From assembly GCA_902491535.1 (NCBI GenBank), contig CABUHS010000001.1, positions 62,001 through 126,000 of the forward strand: a DNA stretch of 64,000 nt, read 5' to 3'. Below the pieces are notes generated by a model. It made no database searches and was not told the origin of the DNA. It saw nothing but the letters and a program-made list of their open reading frames with translations. Below, one piece after another: positions 9,119 through 18,234 of the stretch. The position numbers were made by a program, and so were the translations under genes. The first letter of the stretch is position 1. Every line of letters begins with the position of its first letter. This DNA comes from an uncultured Eubacteriales bacterium (GTDB taxonomy: Bacteria > Bacillota > Clostridia > Oscillospirales > CAG-272).

Positions 9119-10399
9119 ATGAAAAAGAAACCCGAATTGCTCGTTCCGGCAGGAAATTATTCCAAATTTGAGACCGCAGTGCTTTACGGGGCAGATGCTG
9201 TATACCTTGCCGGTCAGACTTTCGGCATGCGCGCTGCTGCCGACAATTTCTCGATAGAGGAAATACACCGCGCCGCAGAATATGCACATAACCGCGGAGT
9301 AAAGGTGTATGTAACTGTAAATACAATGCCGAGAGTTCATGAATATTCTGCACTGTCCGAATACCTTACAGCACTTAACGAAACCGGCGCTGATGCACTG
9401 ATAATCGCCAATCTCGGCGTTATGGCACTTGCGAAAAAGCTTGCGCCCAAACTTCAGATACATATTTCAACGCAGGCAGGTGCAGTCAGCCATGCCGACT
9501 GTATTGAATGGTACCGTCTCGGCGCATCGCGGGTTGTACTCGCAAGAGAACTTACGCTAAGTGAGATACGGATGATACGCCGTGAGATTCCTGAAGAACT
9601 TGAACTTGAAACATTTGTACACGGATCAATGTGTGTTTCATGGAGCGGAAGATGCCTTCTGTCGGCAGCTCTCACAGGGCGCGATTCAAACAGGGGAATG
9701 TGCGCTCAGCCATGCCGCTGGAATTACATACTTTACAAAGGAAAAACCGAAACAGAGCCGACTCACAAGTACTATGAAATAGAAGAAGAGGCAAGACCGG
9801 GTCAAAGATTTCCGATTGTTGAAGATGAACTAGGCACATTTGTAATGAGTTCCAAGGACATGTGTATGATCAACCATGTAGGAGAGCTTTGTGAAGCAGG
9901 CATAGCCTCGCTGAAAATTGAGGGACGCATGAAAAGCGCCTATTATGCCGCTGTCACGGCAAATGCATACAGAATGGCAATCGACGGATGGTTTGCACAC
10001 AATGGACCGGGCTATAAGAGCGATCCTATGCTGCTTACCGAACTTGAAAGCGTAAGCCACCGTGAATACTGCACGGGATATTTCTTTGATGACTGCAGGG
10101 ACGATGCTCAACTCATAAGCAATGTAAGCCTCGGGTATATCAGAGAAAAAGCATATCTTGCAATAGCCAAAGACTATGATCCGAATACAGGGATAGCAAC
10201 ATTTATGCAGAGAAATAAGCTATGTGCCGGCGATGAAGTAGCTATCATATCACCCGGTAAACTGTCAAGGTCGTTTACTGCGGAAAAGCTATATGATCAA
10301 AACGGAAACACGATCGAGTCTGCACCTCATCCGTATATGATATTTCAAACGGAAGTGCCGTTTGAAATAAAGCCAGGAGATATAATGCGCGGTGCCTGA
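9119..10399 (+). CDS. U32-family protein (peptidase U32 / tRNA hydroxylation TrhP-type)
   Basis: Member of the U32 family, long annotated as peptidases but now linked in Bacillus and E. coli to prephenate-dependent tRNA hydroxylation (TrhP). A TIM-barrel-like N-terminal half opens with ELLVPAGNYSKFETAVLYGA, and the cysteine cluster typical of the family appears as HGSMCVSWSGRCLLS and RGMCAQPCRW, then LKIEGRMKS. The start chosen is the ATG at 9119 because GCGGAG lies about 8 nt upstream; an in-frame ATG at 9104 has no such site. 426 residues. A second, longer U32 protein lies at 49389-51431. A terminator follows. Confidence 0.88.
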   Translation: MKKKPELLVPAGNYSKFETAVLYGADAVYLAGQTFGMRAAADNFSIEEIHRAAEYAHNRGVKVYVTVNTMPRVHEYSALSEYLTALNETGADALIIANLGVMALAKKLAPKLQIHISTQAGAVSHADCIEWYRLGASRVVLARELTLSEIRMIRREIPEELELETFVHGSMCVSWSGRCLLSAALTGRDSNRGMCAQPCRWNYILYKGKTETEPTHKYYEIEEEARPGQRFPIVEDELGTFVMSSKDMCMINHVGELCEAGIASLKIEGRMKSAYYAAVTANAYRMAIDGWFAHNGPGYKSDPMLLTELESVSHREYCTGYFFDDCRDDAQLISNVSLGYIREKAYLAIAKDYDPNTGIATFMQRNKLCAGDEVAIISPGKLSRSFTAEKLYDQNGNTIESAPHPYMIFQTEVPFEIKPGDIMRGA

Positions 10400-10411
10400 G
10401 AGCCCGTAAGG

Positions 10412-10460
10412 CAATATCTCGGCCGCCCGTCAGAACACAGGCCGATATATTTTTTGAAAA
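10412..10460 (+). terminator. Terminator after the U32 gene
   Basis: ATATCTCGGCC pairs with GGCCGATATAT (one mismatch) and is followed by six Ts. Confidence 0.8.
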
Positions 10461-10595
10461 AGCAGTAACCTAAATTTTCCCCCGACATAATATGATATCA
10501 GGAAGCGGAAAGAAAACGCCTCCCGCATGATCCGCTAATCCCGGCATGCAGTAAATAAAATCAAAATATGTTTAATATTATCAGGAGGAATTCCA

Positions 10596-10754
10596 ATGAA
10601 CTGCCTTTGCAACCTTTTTGACGACGAAACTCTGTGGGTTATTATCCTTATATTCCTTGTACTCCTTATCGCATGCAACGGAAACAACGGCTGCGGCTGC
10701 GGCTGTGGCTGCGGTTCAAACAACGGAAACGGCTGTGGCTGCGGCTGCAACTGA
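10596..10754 (+). CDS. Tiny Cys/Gly-rich membrane peptide (52 residues)
   Basis: A small gene with a perfect ribosome site (AGGAGG, 7 nt before the ATG). The product has a short acidic head with two Cys, one hydrophobic helix (about residues 13-27) and a tail of alternating Gly-Cys runs split by an Asn-rich linker; the tail holds eight Cys. It resembles small high-cysteine peptides of clostridia sometimes annotated as 'chorion class high-cysteine' proteins, from memory of the pattern and not a search. Function unknown; a spore-coat or metal-binding role is speculation. It sits alone between two terminators. The Pro-Gln-rich frame on the other strand is only the antisense of its Gly-Cys codons. 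Confidence 0.75.
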   Translation: MNCLCNLFDDETLWVIILIFLVLLIACNGNNGCGCGCGCGSNNGNGCGCGCN

Positions 10755-10805
10755 TCGGTTAACCCCGGCATTGTTTAAAAAAACGGTATATTAAATTAAA
10801 GTAAA

Positions 10806-10848
10806 AAATACGGCATACAGAATACTGTATGCCGTATTTAACTTTTTT
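10806..10848. terminator. Bidirectional terminator
   Basis: A perfect 15-bp stem (10806-10820 with 10825-10839) with a 4-nt loop and T- or A-rich flanks. It serves the Cys-rich peptide gene (+) and the lipoprotein gene (-). Confidence 0.92.
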
Positions 10849-10918
10849 AATATTTTGCTTAAAAAACACCGAAATAATTTATATTATCGCATAGCACTGT
10901 CTGCGCCTAATAATCAAA

Positions 10919-11317
10919 TTACTCAGCGCTGCTTTCCGCTGCGTCAGGATTCTCGGTAGCAAGTCCGTCGGGAAGCGGATATTTTGCTGCCAGCTCATCA
11001 ATCTTCTGTTTTACTTCTTTCCAACTCGAGATAAGATTATCAAGGCCCTCTTCATCAAAGTCAAGATAGTTCTTTCTGTCAGTTCTCGCCTGCTTTATGA
11101 ATGCCTGCCATTCGGAAAACTGATCTGCATATTCATCAGAATCATAAACACCGTTAAAAGAACAATTTTTTACTGCGTTATAAAAAGCCATTCCAAGCTC
11201 ATCATATGCTTCGTTCATCTGCGCGACCTTATCTTCGAGCGGATCGCTGCAAGAAGTCATAAAAACAGCACCTAATATCATGAGTAACGCAAAAGCAGCG
11301 ACGGATAATCTTTTCAT
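10919..11317 (-). CDS. Small predicted lipoprotein
   Basis: A 132-residue secreted protein. The signal peptide ends in a lipobox-like FMTSC near residue 23, followed by a mostly alpha-helical, charged body and an acidic, Ala/Ser-rich C-terminus. The start is the ATG at 11317, with GGAGG 9 nt upstream on the minus strand; a TTG three codons earlier overlaps the spacer and is unlikely. No enzyme motif was recognised. It is a single-gene unit between its own promoter region and the bidirectional terminator. Attachment to the outer face of the membrane is inferred from the lipobox. Confidence 0.72.
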   Translation of the reverse strand: MKRLSVAAFALLMILGAVFMTSCSDPLEDKVAQMNEAYDELGMAFYNAVKNCSFNGVYDSDEYADQFSEWQAFIKQARTDRKNYLDFDEEGLDNLISSWKEVKQKIDELAAKYPLPDGLATENPDAAESSAE

Positions 11318-11516
11318 AATAAACAACCTCCTGATTGTAGCAACGCTATACTATACTATGGGGCGGATACCCCACCTATAGATATACATTTTGTCTTTTA
11401 ATTTTATCATAAAACATTCGGTTTGTCAAGAAATTAAAAGTTTTTTTACATTGTGGAGACAAAGGATAACATGGAATAATTTATCTGATACTTTTCCTTA
11501 TTTTTTTTTAAAACTA

Positions 11517-11545
11517 TTGACTTTTTGAATATATTAGTATATAAT
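11517..11545 (+). promoter_or_regulatory. Promoter of rpsU
   Basis: TTGACT at 11517-11522, a 17-nt spacer and TATAAT at 11540-11545, about 50 bp before the rpsU start. Confidence 0.85.
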
Positions 11546-11593
11546 ATAAATGAATTTATCTCTTTGCAGAAGGCGAGGGGAGGGGAACGGTAA

Positions 11594-11770
11594 ATGGCAG
11601 AGGTCAGAGTTAAAGAGAACGAATCACTCGACAGCGCACTTCGTAGATTCAAGCGTCAGTGCGCAAGATCCGGTGTGCTTTCTGAGCTTCGCAAAAGGGA
11701 GCATTATGAAAAGCCCAGCGTGAAGCGCAAGAAAAAGTCCGAGGCTGCAAGAAAGCGCAAATATAAATAA
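11594..11770 (+). CDS. rpsU: 30S ribosomal protein S21
   Basis: A 58-residue basic protein of the small ribosomal subunit platform. The opening [20 protein letters not shown] and the Lys/Arg-rich tail ending RKRKYK are diagnostic. A very purine-rich ribosome site (GAGGGGAGGGG) lies upstream and a near-consensus promoter at 11517-11545. It stands as a single-gene unit with its own terminator, whereas in other bacteria rpsU often neighbours yqeY, dnaG or rpoD, none of which is here. It is too short for most ORF filters but certain. Confidence 0.97.
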   Translation: MAEVRVKENESLDSALRRFKRQCARSGVLSELRKREHYEKPSVKRKKKSEAARKRKYK

Positions 11771-11818
11771 TTTTGCGCGGATTTTATTGCCTTGTGATGT
11801 AATCTAACCGAAATAAAG

Positions 11819-11870
11819 ATACAGCGGTATTCTTCGGGGTAATAATTCCGGAGTTTACCGCGTATTTTTT
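11819..11870 (+). terminator. Terminator of rpsU
   Basis: An imperfect stem (ATAC-GCGGTA against TACCGC-GTAT, with a second inner stem) followed by seven Ts. Confidence 0.8.
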
Positions 11871-11945
11871 TACATTTAATTCTATATTTTTCGTTTATAA
11901 TGTATATATTTCTTTTGGCAAAGTCAAAATATTTACAAATTATTG

Positions 11946-11973
11946 TTGCATTTTTTTAATATTATGATATACT
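11946..11973 (+). promoter_or_regulatory. Probable promoter of secA
   Basis: TTGCAT at 11946-11951, a 16-nt spacer and TATACT at 11968-11973, in a very AT-rich stretch about 65 bp before secA. Confidence 0.6.
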
Positions 11974-12039
11974 AAATTATATATATTTATTTTATAAGAA
12001 AACTAAAATCTATTATATAAATTGAGAGGATTTTCTTTC

Positions 12040-14874
12040 ATGAAGCTTTTAGACTCTATAATAGGCACCTACAGCGACCGACAGATACGCAAAATAATTC
12101 CTGTTGTTAAAAAAATAGAAGCTCTCGCAGACAAGTACAAGGCAATGAGCGACGATGAGCTTCGCGCAATGACACCTGCTTTAAAGGAGCGTCTCGCCGC
12201 AGGCGAAACCCTTGACGATATACTGCCCGATGCTTTCGCGGTAGTCACAGAAGCAGCAGACCGAGTTCTCGGTAAACGTCCGTTCCATGTTCAGCTCATA
12301 GGCGGTATCGTTCTTCATCAGGGACGTATAGCAGAAATGAAAACCGGAGAAGGTAAAACACTGGTTGCAACTCTCCCTGCTTACCTCAATGCGCTCACCG
12401 GAAAAGGAGTTCATATTGTGACGGTAAACGAGTATCTTGCTTATACCGGTGCAGAAGAAATGGGACGTGTTTACGGATTTCTCGGACTTAAAACCGGACT
12501 CATTGCTCACGGTCAGTCAAAGAGCGAAAAACAGGCAATGTACGCGTGTGACATTACATACGGTACAAATAACGAATTCGGATTCGATTATCTGCGTGAT
12601 AACATGGTCGTTCAAAAAGATCGCATGGTTCAGCGCGGACATGTATTCGCCATTGTTGACGAAGTAGACTCCATACTCATAGACGAAGCACGGACGCCTC
12701 TTATTATATCAGGCGAGGGCGACGAGTCAACAGATATGTACGACCGCGCCGATAAATGCGTAAGATCGCTGCGTCAGTTCAGAATAAAAGAGATGGATTC
12801 GAAAGAACTCAGCGACGATATTGACGCCGACTATATAGTTGATGAAAAAGCCCGCACGGCAGTTCTTACTGCATCAGGCATTGAAAAGGTCGAGCGCTTC
12901 TTCAAAATCGAAAACCTCTCCGCTCCTGAGAATTCAGAGCTTGCCCATCATGTTAACCAAGCACTCAAAGCTCACGGTACGATGCAGAATGACGTCGACT
13001 ATCTCGTAAAGGACGATAACGTTCTTATTATAGATTCATTTACCGGACGTATAATGCACGGACGCCGATTCTCCGACGGACTGCATCAGGCTATCGAGGC
13101 CAAAGAGCATGTAAAGATTCAGAAAGAGAATAAAACTCTTGCAACAATAACATTCCAGAACTATTTCCGTATGTATGAAAAGCTGTCCGGAATGACAGGT
13201 ACAGCGCTTACAGAGGAAGTCGAGTTCCGTGAGATCTACGGCCTTGACGTAGTTGTGATCCCGACCAACAAGCCTATGATCAGAGTCGATCATCCGGATG
13301 TTGTATACAAGTCACAGAAAGGAAAATACGACGCAATAATCGAGCAGATCCGCGAGTGCCACGAAAAAGGGCAGCCCGTTCTTGTCGGTACCGTATCTGT
13401 AGAGAAGTCCGAACTTCTTTCAAAAAGACTTAAACTTGAGGGTATCGAACACACCGTCCTCAACGCTAAATATCATGACAAGGAAGCCGAGATAGTTGCT
13501 CAGGCAGGACGAGTCGGAACTGTCACTATCGCGACAAATATGGCAGGGCGCGGAACAGATATCCTGCTCGGAGGAAATCCCGAATTTCTTGCAAAGCAGG
13601 AGATGCGGAAGCTTGGTTACGATGAGGAGATCATCGGACAGGCAGTCGGTTCCTCAATGTCGGTCTCTGATGAAGCTCTCGCCGCACGCGAAGTATACAG
13701 AGGACTTTATACAAAATTCAAAGACGAGATCGAACCGCTTGCAAAGCAGGTATGCGATGCCGGAGGATTGTTCATAATAGGAACAGAACGCCATGAAAGC
13801 AGACGTATAGACAATCAGCTTCGCGGACGTTCGGGACGTCAGGGCGACCCCGGAGAATCACGTTTCTTCCTTGCCCTTGACGATGATCTTATGCGTCTGT
13901 TCGGAAGCGACAGAGTGGTCGGCATAGTTGACCGTCTCGGACTTGACGAAGATACTCCGATTGAAGCAAAGATACTGTCAAACTCGATCGAAAGAGCGCA
14001 GAAGCAGATAGAAGAAAACAACTTCCAAAGACGTAAAAACGTACTTACCTACGACGACGTTATGAATCAGCAGCGTACTGTAATATATAAGCAGCGCCGC
14101 GAAGTTCTCGACGGACTTGACCTTCACGAAAAAATCGAGAATATGATTAAGGGATTTGTCAGCAGCAGCGTTATTGCATGTACGACAGCAGAAGATACGA
14201 AAGAATGGAAATTCGACGATCTTCGTGCTTCCCTGTTCGGATTCCTTTGTTCAAACGACGATTTCCACTATTCAGACGATGAGCTTGCAGAACTTACCCA
14301 GGAAAAGCTTATAGAGGAGCTTACCGAGAGAGCGCTTAAAATATACGCATCAAAAGATCAGATCTTCGGCGCCGAGCAGATGCGCGAGATCGAACGCGTT
14401 ATACTGCTCCGCAATGTCGACCTTAAATGGATGGATCATCTCGAAAATATGGATGATCTCAAGGAGAGTATCGGACTTCAGGCATATGCACAGCGCGATC
14501 CGATAAATGAATACCGTATTCAGGGAGCCGATCTTTTCGATGACATGAGCGATATGATCCGTTCTGATACTGTACGCGGAGTCTTATCGGTAATTCCGAG
14601 ACCGCACATTGAAATAAAACGTGCTGAGGTAGCAAAGGTTACTGGAGAAGGCTTTGAAGGAAGCGGTACAACACGTCCTGCTTCCGGCACACGTCCTGCT
14701 TCAGGACAGTCTTCCGGGGCATCGGCAATACGTCCGCCACAACAAAAGCTCACCCGCGCGCAGCTCGAAGCAGAGCACGCTAAAAAGGTAGGACGTAACG
14801 ATCCCTGTCCTTGCGGAAGCGGAAAAAAATATAAAAAATGCTGCGGAGCAAATCTCTCAGACAATGAGGACTGA
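12040..14874 (+). CDS. secA: Preprotein translocase ATPase SecA
   Basis: ATP-driven motor of the Sec export pathway, working at the membrane with SecYEG. The 944-residue length is typical. Visible motifs are Walker A MKTGEGKTL, DEVDSILIDEARTPLI (DEAD-like box and following segment), TMAGRGTDILLGGN (in the sequence: NMAGRGTDILLGGNP), QLRGRSGRQGD, and a C-terminal zinc-binding SEC-C tail NDPCPCGSGKKYKKCCG. The ATG at 12040 is chosen because GAGAGGA sits 9 nt upstream; an earlier TTG overlaps that site. A Thr/Pro/Ser-rich linker with a short repeat (TRPASG) precedes the SEC-C tail. The gene is followed by its own terminator. Confidence 0.98.
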   Translation: MKLLDSIIGTYSDRQIRKIIPVVKKIEALADKYKAMSDDELRAMTPALKERLAAGETLDDILPDAFAVVTEAADRVLGKRPFHVQLIGGIVLHQGRIAEMKTGEGKTLVATLPAYLNALTGKGVHIVTVNEYLAYTGAEEMGRVYGFLGLKTGLIAHGQSKSEKQAMYACDITYGTNNEFGFDYLRDNMVVQKDRMVQRGHVFAIVDEVDSILIDEARTPLIISGEGDESTDMYDRADKCVRSLRQFRIKEMDSKELSDDIDADYIVDEKARTAVLTASGIEKVERFFKIENLSAPENSELAHHVNQALKAHGTMQNDVDYLVKDDNVLIIDSFTGRIMHGRRFSDGLHQAIEAKEHVKIQKENKTLATITFQNYFRMYEKLSGMTGTALTEEVEFREIYGLDVVVIPTNKPMIRVDHPDVVYKSQKGKYDAIIEQIRECHEKGQPVLVGTVSVEKSELLSKRLKLEGIEHTVLNAKYHDKEAEIVAQAGRVGTVTIATNMAGRGTDILLGGNPEFLAKQEMRKLGYDEEIIGQAVGSSMSVSDEALAAREVYRGLYTKFKDEIEPLAKQVCDAGGLFIIGTERHESRRIDNQLRGRSGRQGDPGESRFFLALDDDLMRLFGSDRVVGIVDRLGLDEDTPIEAKILSNSIERAQKQIEENNFQRRKNVLTYDDVMNQQRTVIYKQRREVLDGLDLHEKIENMIKGFVSSSVIACTTAEDTKEWKFDDLRASLFGFLCSNDDFHYSDDELAELTQEKLIEELTERALKIYASKDQIFGAEQMREIERVILLRNVDLKWMDHLENMDDLKESIGLQAYAQRDPINEYRIQGADLFDDMSDMIRSDTVRGVLSVIPRPHIEIKRAEVAKVTGEGFEGSGTTRPASGTRPASGQSSGASAIRPPQQKLTRAQLEAEHAKKVGRNDPCPCGSGKKYKKCCGANLSDNED

Positions 14875-15184
14875 TCCTGGTAAATAACGCAGATCTCTGC
14901 ATTTACTATGCTGTTCCGACCAAAGAAGATAGTATGGTATAAATTCAAACAGTAAATACGCGCCAGTAAAATATCCGGTCGTTCCGCAGTTTAAACTAAA
15001 GAACGAAACCGGATATTTTTTACGGTTGATATAAGCCTTTATAGTATGCATTACCGCACAGTCATGTTTTTATAAGCGGATATATAAACGACTACGGTAC
15101 GATCGCGCAGACAAAATACAGCACTTTTTATTCTTTAAGCAGTAACAGCCTATTTCTACATACAAAATGAAAGGAAGTTATAAT
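14875..15184 (+). other. Intergenic gap after secA
   Basis: It contains the secA terminator (14968-15021). Otherwise it is AT-rich, with no gene and no convincing promoter for the following membrane protein. Confidence 0.5.
14968..15022 (+). terminator. Terminator of secA
   Basis: AAAATATCCGGT pairs with ACCGGATATTTT across a roughly 28-nt loop, followed by a T-run. Confidence 0.85.
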
Positions 15185-16483
15185 ATGGGATTTAACCTGT
15201 TTTTTATCGGTATGTTTTTTTTAGCAAATCCGAATATAAATATAATTGATATAATTCCGGACTTTATAGGCTGCGCACTTATGTGGTATTCGCTATCCAA
15301 ACTGAGGGATCTTGCTCCCGACATGGCAAACACACGAAAATATGCAGCAAAGTTATTTTGGCTTGAGATCGGTAAGCTGATCTCATTGCTGATCTTCATA
15401 AATTTATCACTCGACTCCGGATTTCTTCTTACATTTTCTTTTGCATTTGTTATCGCCGAAACACTTTTGTATATTCCTATGATGAATTCATTCTTCAACG
15501 GAATATTATTTCTTGGCACAAAATACGATGCCGATAACTCACTCAAATTGCTTGAAAAAACAAAACGCTCAACTGCCGTATTTATTATATCGCGTTCGAT
15601 ACTGACATTTCTTCCCGAACTCACCTATCTGTACGTTATTGAGGATATCGGTTACATTCTGGAGCCCTACAAGAGCGTAGTCATAGTTGCGTCGGTTATA
15701 CTTCAGATAATATCAGGTTTGCTATGGCTTTTAACAATTGTCAAATACAAAAGGTGCATTTTAAATGATTCTGCTTTGATAAACAGCATTTCAGAATATT
15801 ATGAAAAAAATATTGCTTCTGATACCGGTATGTTTACAAGACGTAAAATAAAAACCGGAGCATTAATGCTTTGCGTTTTCTCTCTTCTCTCCGTAAATAT
15901 CTTTTTTGACGGGAAGCGCGTGCTGCCATCCATAGCATGTATTATAGCCGCAGTAATAACCGTTATTGCATGGCGCAGCTATATCAGCAAACGAATAAGA
16001 AATATCACTGTAGCGCTCTGTACGCTGTCAGGCATTATATGTATTTTCACTGACATTACCGGAAATCGGATTGCAGGTAAATATTATTACCTCGGAATAT
16101 CACACAGTATTGATGCATACCGGATGTTTTTACAATTTATGGTAATTGATGTCATAAAAAACATACTGTTCATCTCGATAAACCTATGTATAGTATGTAT
16201 CCTGTACAGACTGATAGATAAACAAACAGGTATTGATCTGCACAATGAGCTTCCGAGCGTTATTGAACGAGAGAGAAACAGGAAAAAAGCGCAAAAACGC
16301 CGCTGTATAATATGGGCAGTATTTTCCGTAATAACCGCTTGTTCGTCAATCGCCGCATCAGCATGCCTGTATCTTTGGCAGCCGTACATGATGATAGACA
16401 TTGCTATACACATAGTTTGGTTCTGCATAACACTAAGATTCTATTTCGGCTTTAACGAGCAACTTGAAAACAGATATATGTAA
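15185..16483 (+). CDS. Polytopic membrane protein of unknown function
   Basis: A 432-residue integral membrane protein with about ten hydrophobic segments spread over the whole length. The N-terminal part contains IIDIIPDFIGCALMWYSLSK, a pattern I recall from uncharacterised clostridial membrane proteins. A charged loop (about residues 350-370, rich in Glu, Arg and Lys) precedes the last two helices. The start ATG at 15185 has AAAGGA 9 nt upstream; the ORF's earlier ATG at 15167 overlaps that site. It is a single-gene unit followed by a strong bidirectional terminator. No transport or enzyme motif was recognised. Confidence 0.78.
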   Translation: MGFNLFFIGMFFLANPNINIIDIIPDFIGCALMWYSLSKLRDLAPDMANTRKYAAKLFWLEIGKLISLLIFINLSLDSGFLLTFSFAFVIAETLLYIPMMNSFFNGILFLGTKYDADNSLKLLEKTKRSTAVFIISRSILTFLPELTYLYVIEDIGYILEPYKSVVIVASVILQIISGLLWLLTIVKYKRCILNDSALINSISEYYEKNIASDTGMFTRRKIKTGALMLCVFSLLSVNIFFDGKRVLPSIACIIAAVITVIAWRSYISKRIRNITVALCTLSGIICIFTDITGNRIAGKYYYLGISHSIDAYRMFLQFMVIDVIKNILFISINLCIVCILYRLIDKQTGIDLHNELPSVIERERNRKKAQKRRCIIWAVFSVITACSSIAASACLYLWQPYMMIDIAIHIVWFCITLRFYFGFNEQLENRYM

Positions 16484-16606
16484 TTTAAAATAAATAAAGA
16501 CGCACAAGGCGAAAAGTCTAAACCGGAAAGTTATTAAGATATAACGTTACACCGAAAATAAATTCTTTATAACGATATTTTTTCTGATAATAAAAATTAT
16601 TATAGT

Positions 16607-16648
16607 AAAATACCGGGGAGATAATGAATCTCCCCGGTATTTTTATAT
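16607..16648. terminator. Bidirectional terminator
   Basis: A perfect 16-bp stem (16607-16622 with 16628-16643) with a 5-nt loop, A-rich before and T-rich after. It separates the convergent membrane-protein gene (+) and the amino-acid ABC operon (-). Confidence 0.95.
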
Positions 16649-16677
16649 TACCGAACCATTTCAGCCAGATAACCGAT

Positions 16678-17457
16678 TCAAACTGAAAATCCCCTCAAAA
16701 ATGTTTTCAAACGTTCTCCTGGATTCCCGAATATTTCATCGGGTGTACCTGACTCCGCTATACGTCCGCTGTCCATAAACAAGATACGGCTTGCAACGCT
16801 TCTTGCAAATTCCATCTCATGGGTTACTATTACCATAGTCATATGTTCTCCGGCAAGCGATTTCATTACTGAAAGCACCTCTCCGGTAAGCTCCGGATCA
16901 AGTGCCGAAGTAGGCTCATCGAACAATATCACTTCAGGATCCATCATAAGCGCGCGGGCTATCGCGACACGTTGTTTCTGCCCGCCCGAAAGAGACATCG
17001 GAAGCGCATCGAGCTTGTCCGACAGTCCTACCTTTGAAAGTATAGATTTTGCCTTTTCGGTAGCTTCCTCCTTACTGCAAAGCTTTGCAAGAACCGGAGG
17101 CATAACAAGATTTTTTCTTACCGTCATATGGGAGAACAAATTAAATTGCTGAAAAACCATTCCCATACCGTGCCTTATTTCATGAGCTTGTTTATCACTG
17201 ACATAAACGCCTTCCTTGACGAAAGCATTTCCGTCTATATAAATACTTCCTCCGGATATCTTTTCGAGACCGATAAGACAGCGAAGCATTGTACTTTTTC
17301 CGGATCCCGAAGGTCCGATCACAGCTATTACTTCGCCGGAAGAGACCTCAAGATCTATCCCATTCAAAACCTCATTACCCGAAAAATCCTTTTTAAGGTT
17401 TTCAGCCCTTATCATTATTGTATCGCTTTGGCATTTCGTTTCAACAGTTGAATTCAT
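16678..17457 (-). CDS. Polar amino-acid ABC transporter ATPase (GlnQ type)
   Basis: Cytoplasmic ATPase of a polar amino-acid importer (259 residues). Walker [10 protein letters not shown] near residue 48, the Q-loop [14 protein letters not shown], the signature [15 protein letters not shown] near 157, Walker [14 protein letters not shown] and the switch His in VTHEM are all intact. An N-terminal extension of about 14 residues precedes the fold. It is the third gene of a binding protein-permease-ATPase operon. Substrate class (Gln, Glu, His, Arg or Cys type) is inferred from family only. Confidence 0.94.
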   Translation of the reverse strand: MNSTVETKCQSDTIMIRAENLKKDFSGNEVLNGIDLEVSSGEVIAVIGPSGSGKSTMLRCLIGLEKISGGSIYIDGNAFVKEGVYVSDKQAHEIRHGMGMVFQQFNLFSHMTVRKNLVMPPVLAKLCSKEEATEKAKSILSKVGLSDKLDALPMSLSGGQKQRVAIARALMMDPEVILFDEPTSALDPELTGEVLSVMKSLAGEHMTMVIVTHEMEFARSVASRILFMDSGRIAESGTPDEIFGNPGERLKTFLRGFSV

Positions 17458-17478
17458 AATTTACGATATCCTTTACAT

Positions 17479-18129
17479 TCAGAACATAAAACGACGTTCG
17501 AGATATTTAAACAATCTTGTAAGACCGTATGTCATAAGCAAATATATTGCCGCCGCTATAAAATACGGTGTTACATCAACATAATGATTGACCATAGACC
17601 TTGTGTAATGCAAAAGATCGGCAATACCTATCGATGTCACAAGTGCTGTATCTTTAATCAAGGTAATAGCCTCATTGCTAACAGAAGGAAGCACCACCTT
17701 AAATATCTGCGGAAGCACTACATGAAAGCGCGTCTGAAGCTTTGAAAAGCCCAGAACATCTGCAGCTTCATACTGACCTTTATCGACAGAAAGCAGTCCG
17801 CCTCTGAAAATCTCCGCAAAATATGCTGCATAATTTAATGTAAAGGTAAGCGCTGCGGCGGGAAATCTATCCAAAGTAAGATATTGTCCGATATAAGGAA
17901 TGGACGGCAAGCCGTAATAAAAGAAGAAAAGCTGAAGCATAAGCGGCGTACCGCGCATAACAAAAACGTATGCGCGCATTATTGCACTGAATACCCTGTT
18001 TTTTCCCGTAACTATAAAGCTTATTACAAGCCCGAGCGGTATAGATGCAAGTACGGTAATCAAAAACAGCGAGACCGTACATCCGAGTCCTTTGCAAAGT
18101 ACCTGCGTTACTGAAAGAATGAATTCCAT
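17479..18129 (-). CDS. Polar amino-acid ABC transporter permease (HisM/GlnP type)
   Basis: A 216-residue permease with about five membrane helices, carrying the conserved MRGTPLMLQLFFFYYGLP segment and the EAA-loop region ADVLGFSKLQTRFHVVLPQ that couples to the ATPase. The start is the ATG at 18129, with AAAGGGGA 5-6 nt upstream; the longer frame to 18198 would run through a terminator-like hairpin and is rejected. It forms the channel with itself or a partner (only one permease gene is present, so a homodimer is likely) and works with the ATPase downstream and the binding lipoprotein upstream. Confidence 0.93.
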   Translation of the reverse strand: MEFILSVTQVLCKGLGCTVSLFLITVLASIPLGLVISFIVTGKNRVFSAIMRAYVFVMRGTPLMLQLFFFYYGLPSIPYIGQYLTLDRFPAAALTFTLNYAAYFAEIFRGGLLSVDKGQYEAADVLGFSKLQTRFHVVLPQIFKVVLPSVSNEAITLIKDTALVTSIGIADLLHYTRSMVNHYVDVTPYFIAAAIYLLMTYGLTRLFKYLERRFMF

Positions 18130-18169
18130 AAAATCCCCTTTCGGATTCTGTTCCTGTGGTTTTATACCC

Positions 18170-18200
18170 CAAAAATGGCACCTGTAAAAAGGTGCCATCC
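18170..18200 (-). terminator. Terminator-like hairpin between binding protein and permease genes
   Basis: On the minus strand ATGGCACCT (18190-18198) pairs with AGGTGCCAT (18175-18183) and is followed by five Ts. It lies inside the operon and probably lowers expression of permease and ATPase relative to the binding protein (inference). Confidence 0.75.
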
Positions 18201-18234
18201 CGGTTTATATACAGATTATTCTGTAAATGTATGA

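Noticed and set aside
10535..10771. A Pro-Gln-rich minus-strand ORF
   Set aside because: It is the antisense of the Gly-Cys codons of the small peptide gene, which has a perfect ribosome site.
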